DNA of 26,291 nt from DATEUP01 sp041485285 (GTDB lineage: Archaea; Thermoplasmatota; DTKX01; DATEUP01). Shown in pieces: positions 24,001 through 26,291 of the stretch; the first letter of the stretch is position 1; every line of letters starts with the position of its first letter. The DNA lies in contig JBGPJF010000029.1 in assembly GCA_041485285.1 (NCBI GenBank), positions 1-26,291 of the forward strand, read 5' to 3'. The notes beneath the pieces are model-generated. The model was not told where the DNA came from. It did not search any database and saw only the letters and a list, made by a program, of their open reading frames with translations. The translations under genes were made by a program, and so were the position numbers.

Positions 24001-26291
24001 GGGCTCGTGGGGCGGCGGCGCCAATTGGCGACTCAGCGGCCTCACCGACAAGGTGGCGGGTGTGACGCACTACAACCCGAACGCGAACGACATCCCCAGC
24101 ATTTTCGATGGCGCGACGGCGGACGCCGTCCCCTACACGATTGTGGCGAGCAATGCCTCCGGCCAAGCCTCGCTCTTCTTCCACCGGGTGACGCCTCCAC
24201 CTGAGCGTTTCGAGTACAACTTGACGGTCACCGTGCGCCCCGGCGACCCTTACCTGTCCATCAATGGGACGATTACCCCGCGTGGGTCGGTCAACGGGAC
24301 GGGGTGGTACGGCGCGACGACCTTCACCGCGGCGATCGGCGGGGACTTCGGCGGCGACTATTGGTACGTGCCCGGCGCGGGGCCGAACGCCTACACGGGT
24401 ACGACCCAAGGCACGACGGTCAACAACGTGACCGCGGGCTTCATGGCCATGTGGGACCCCGCGCGGGAGGTGGGCGTCGGGCTCATATCTTCCGAGGTGC
24501 CCCCAAGCGTGAACATCTACGATTGGTACGGGAGCTGCTCGTGCCCGGAGGGGGTCAACGCGTTTGGGGCCTACGCGTCGCTCTTCCAAAATGTAACCTA
24601 CACCATTCCAACATTGAGGATGCACGTTTTCCAAGGCGCGGGGCCGCAGAAGACGCGCGACCTTTACTACGAGCTCTACCCGAACGCAAGCGGGCGGTAC
24701 ACGAATGCCTGGGCGGACGGCACGAGCGTCGGGCTCGAAAACGACGTGGTCGCGCTGCGGGGGAGCCCATGGGCCGACCCCAGCTTCAGCTGGACCTGGG
24801 ACCACCTGAACAACAAGGACGCGGGCGTCAACCAGAGCGGCGGCAGCGGCCGGATCAACATGGGGCCGATTGGCCGGACCGACGATTTGGTGGCAATCTC
24901 CTTTTCGGCGCTGAACCTGCCCGACCGCTCGATTGTGCTCGCGAACCGGACGCTGTCCGACGGGACGACGCTGAATTACACGCTCACGATCCTGCCGGGC
25001 AAGCCGTATTTCACGGTCCGTTTCGTCGAGCATGCCGCCAATGGGACGCGGGTCTTCGGTGGCAACAACTACCAAGGGAATGTGGGGACGGACCTCTTCG
25101 ACGACCAGTTCTTTGTGCCGGGCAGCGGGACGTTGAGCTTCACAGGCTCCAACGGCGACCGGATCCACCCGACCCCGGCGCAATCGTATTTCGCCATGTG
25201 GGACCCGGGCGAGCGCGTGGGCATTGGGCTGATGTCCCCCGACACTTACCGGCAGGTCCGAAGTTACGACGCCTCCTGCTGCGGCCAGGGGCTTTTCCTT
25301 GAATATGCGCAGGTTGCAGGCGATGCACGGCTCGTCGAGCAGCCTGAGGAAATGACGGTCATGGTGTACAGCGGGGTGGGGTCGGGGCCGGTCAAGCAGA
25401 CCTACCGGGACTTGTACGGCGCACACGCGGTGCTCGACGCGCGCAGGCACGTGGCCAACGTCACGGAGGTCGGCCGCCCCTTCAACTACGCGGCGGGCAC
25501 CCGCTACCGGTTGTCGGTCTCAGGCTCTTTCCAAGATGGGGCAAACCTCGGCGCCGTGCGGGTGATCGAGTTCAACCGGGCGCTGCCCGGCCAAACGCGG
25601 ATTCTGTACCCCGGGGTCGAGTATTCTTTCGAGGCCGGCTCGTCAGGGTCAAGGTCCTATTTCATGATCGCAGACGCCGACCCCAGCAACAACTCGGGGT
25701 CCCTCTACGTCCTGCTTTCGGGCGGCGGTGCTGCCCCGGCTCGGATCACGCTCGATACCGCAGTCAACGTGATCAACCTCACGAAGACCGCGCTGTCCTT
25801 CCGGCTGGAGGCGAACGAGTTGTGGGACATCGCCGTTTCCGGTTCATGGCAAGACGGGGCCCCCGCGGTGGCGAGCGTGTGGCTGTCCACATCGGGTTCA
25901 ACGGGGGGCCCGTTTGTGGAGCTCAACCCCGCGCCCCTTGCCGCCTCGCCATCGCTCGCGATTTCGGTGGGCAGCGTCTTCCACCGGGGCGATGTAGTCG
26001 TGATTGCCGCTGTCTACGTGGGCGCGGGGTCGAGCATCGCCTTTGCGGTGCGCGACCCGTCGGGGGCCGACGTCCTGATCACCGCGGCTTCCGTCTCGCT
26101 TGGGATTGCCAGCGTGACGTTCACGCTCGCCGACGATGCCCCGGCAGGGACCTATTCGGTCTTCGCAAGTGCTCCCGACGCCACGGCGGTGGCCGCGTTC
26201 GATGTTTTCCTTCCGGGAGTCGTTGTCCTCGGCCCGATTACGATCGTCCTTCCTGGAGGCGGCGGGACCGTCACGCCCGGCGGGACCGTGT
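21011..26291 (+). CDS. Giant secreted kelch-repeat surface protein, 3' end beyond the window
   Basis: The frame is open from ATG 21011 to the window edge (1,760 codons) without a stop. A signal sequence (LVILALVTSLVVSGLPILGI, residues 15-34) leads to about 17-18 kelch repeats (~45-920) of 45-50 residues, each with a GGKIYV(V/F)GG turn, a Y-DP...W block and a PMP..R ending; this would suit three six-bladed propellers. Next come two copies, ~250 residues apart, of a beta-rich domain with the core FMAMWDPAREVGVGLIS (near 1146) and YFAMWDPGERVGIGLMS (near 1396). The remainder (~1480-1760) is beta-sandwich-like with SGSFQDGA/SGSWQDGA motifs and ends in Gly/Pro/Thr-rich sequence. Sequons abound. 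It is probably a glycan-binding or adhesive cell-surface protein. The membrane anchor, if any, is outside the window. Confidence 0.88.
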   Translation, partial: MKAVVRKGNGRASKLVILALVTSLVVSGLPILGITGAPPIPADASRIFVVAGRLHGGPDIGQTVEMTVGEGTPAWANRTALGSPRYGVGGASVDGRVYVIAGYNTSSATNSNLTDVYDPVMNTWTRGPDLPDSFAFPAGVGFAGRVYSFGGANSTQTTNKTFVYDPAQGAWVQRASMPAARARAAAVVYQGKIWVLGGNSDVSTSLASVDIYDPTSDSWSAGPAMSEVRNSLSAAVLGGKIYVVGGHQNPGTYLNLVAAYDPSSGWVPKTAMPTTRSELVTVAAGDYLYAIAGQAGPTAVTANVERYDPTANSWSSAPPIPIGVTAPAAVVLVPGATHVASRIFSIGGISNANGTSFGQNVELNLGDATLAWASRSALPVARSSMAVASAGGKIFAVGGYVSPALYGRTDIYDTSTNAWTAGADFPTNVTGASAVAFGGRIYVFGGATGTIWSSATISSSATVYDAVADTWRSLSPMPRARSSAGAVEFAGKIWLMGGAADLSCGSVLTEVDIYDPSSNTWSTGPAMPFARATQGTAVLGGRIYAVGGQDVPCNPTFISTLLVYDPATGWSTKASMPTPRIHLAAVAAEGQLYAVGGMPNNTSSTSTVERYDPGADSWSTGPALPVAVGDHGLVVLAGNGASVGAQAFGVWRTGAPMPAGRSAHAMVSVGDDVYVLTGYNYSSTNWRYNVRSNTWAALASAPASFGAGAAAYWNGRIFLAGGFNGGPLNGLYIYDVRADSWSTGANLPAGRPELAFLTLGDRIYAFGGTRGAESSYTVYDPLNNSWSAEVAMAQHRAFGDGAVINGEAYLVGGVDADSGGQPIRAIQKFTPGNSTFTTVTSIPRYSFGSFVTSVGPKLFVFGGIDWPTTPRTDLDLLQVYDTSTGTWSFGPRFPVPRSYGQAAAAGSVVVAAGGENGGSPMVDVHLLSTDPSTEATGDADDTARLLLLDDNPADNSGSLRASVTARPAPSAESYARASANGLSITIENEYLRLTGSSGSWGGGANWRLSGLTDKVAGVTHYNPNANDIPSIFDGATADAVPYTIVASNASGQASLFFHRVTPPPERFEYNLTVTVRPGDPYLSINGTITPRGSVNGTGWYGATTFTAAIGGDFGGDYWYVPGAGPNAYTGTTQGTTVNNVTAGFMAMWDPAREVGVGLISSEVPPSVNIYDWYGSCSCPEGVNAFGAYASLFQNVTYTIPTLRMHVFQGAGPQKTRDLYYELYPNASGRYTNAWADGTSVGLENDVVALRGSPWADPSFSWTWDHLNNKDAGVNQSGGSGRINMGPIGRTDDLVAISFSALNLPDRSIVLANRTLSDGTTLNYTLTILPGKPYFTVRFVEHAANGTRVFGGNNYQGNVGTDLFDDQFFVPGSGTLSFTGSNGDRIHPTPAQSYFAMWDPGERVGIGLMSPDTYRQVRSYDASCCGQGLFLEYAQVAGDARLVEQPEEMTVMVYSGVGSGPVKQTYRDLYGAHAVLDARRHVANVTEVGRPFNYAAGTRYRLSVSGSFQDGANLGAVRVIEFNRALPGQTRILYPGVEYSFEAGSSGSRSYFMIADADPSNNSGSLYVLLSGGGAAPARITLDTAVNVINLTKTALSFRLEANELWDIAVSGSWQDGAPAVASVWLSTSGSTGGPFVELNPAPLAASPSLAISVGSVFHRGDVVVIAAVYVGAGSSIAFAVRDPSGADVLITAASVSLGIASVTFTLADDAPAGTYSVFASAPDATAVAAFDVFLPGVVVLGPITIVLPGGGGTVTPGGTV

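Noticed and set aside
23531..25450. 639-codon minus-strand frame opposite the kelch protein.
   Set aside because: The plus strand carries clear kelch and duplicated-domain motifs in a continuous frame. The minus frame has no recognisable motif and biased Arg/Val/Gly composition.

Overview
The window is GC-rich DNA that most likely comes from an archaeon, probably a high-GC member of the Thermoplasmatota or a relative. The evidence is threefold. At least eight genes have an AT-rich TATA-like box about 25-30 bp before the start codon, and several sit so close that the mRNA must be leaderless or nearly so. Several giant surface proteins carry dense N-glycosylation sequons and single C-terminal anchors. 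The gene families (small winged-helix regulators, a DUF7557-like protein, SBBP/FN3 and kelch surface proteins) are typical of archaea. No rRNA or intact tRNA is present, so the lineage is inference.

Layout. 1-2464: the end of a winged-helix regulator (minus strand, cut by the window edge) diverges from a MacB-type ABC permease and its ATPase, which overlap in an ATGA. 2652-5604 (minus): a membrane-anchored stalk protein with a propeller-like head, then a MOSC-domain protein. 5701-7763 (plus): two hairpins, a promoter with a palindromic operator, and a winged-helix/nucleotidyltransferase pair that looks like a type IV (AbiE-like) toxin-antitoxin system, followed by a YwqK-like repeat protein and a VOC protein. 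7791-8990 (minus): a Panacea/YwgA-like protein and a retropepsin-like protease. 9061-9400 (minus): a decayed VOC pseudogene. 9468-11634 (plus): a secreted protein with a phage tail-tube (gp19-like) domain, a DUF1877 protein and a DUF559-like nuclease. 11640-12405 (minus): an orphan DUF7557-like antitoxin and a DUF488 protein. 12700-13591: an unrecognised protein and a winged-helix regulator diverge from one shared TATA box, with a perfect operator palindrome. 13602-14495 (minus): a NYN-LOTUS protein. 14662-20469 (minus): a 1,935-residue surface protein (SBBP propeller, eight FN3, four Ig-like domains, membrane anchor, cytoplasmic zinc ribbon). 21011 to the end (plus): a kelch-repeat surface protein that is still open at the window edge.

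Together, the region alternates very large envelope proteins with a patch of small accessory genes (5.7-13.6 kb) rich in regulators, toxin-antitoxin-like pairs, nucleases and one pseudogene. This resembles a genomic island of defence or conflict genes. The best candidates for undescribed systems are the winged-helix/nucleotidyltransferase pair with its operator, the YwgA-like/retropepsin pair, and the secreted tail-tube-domain protein.
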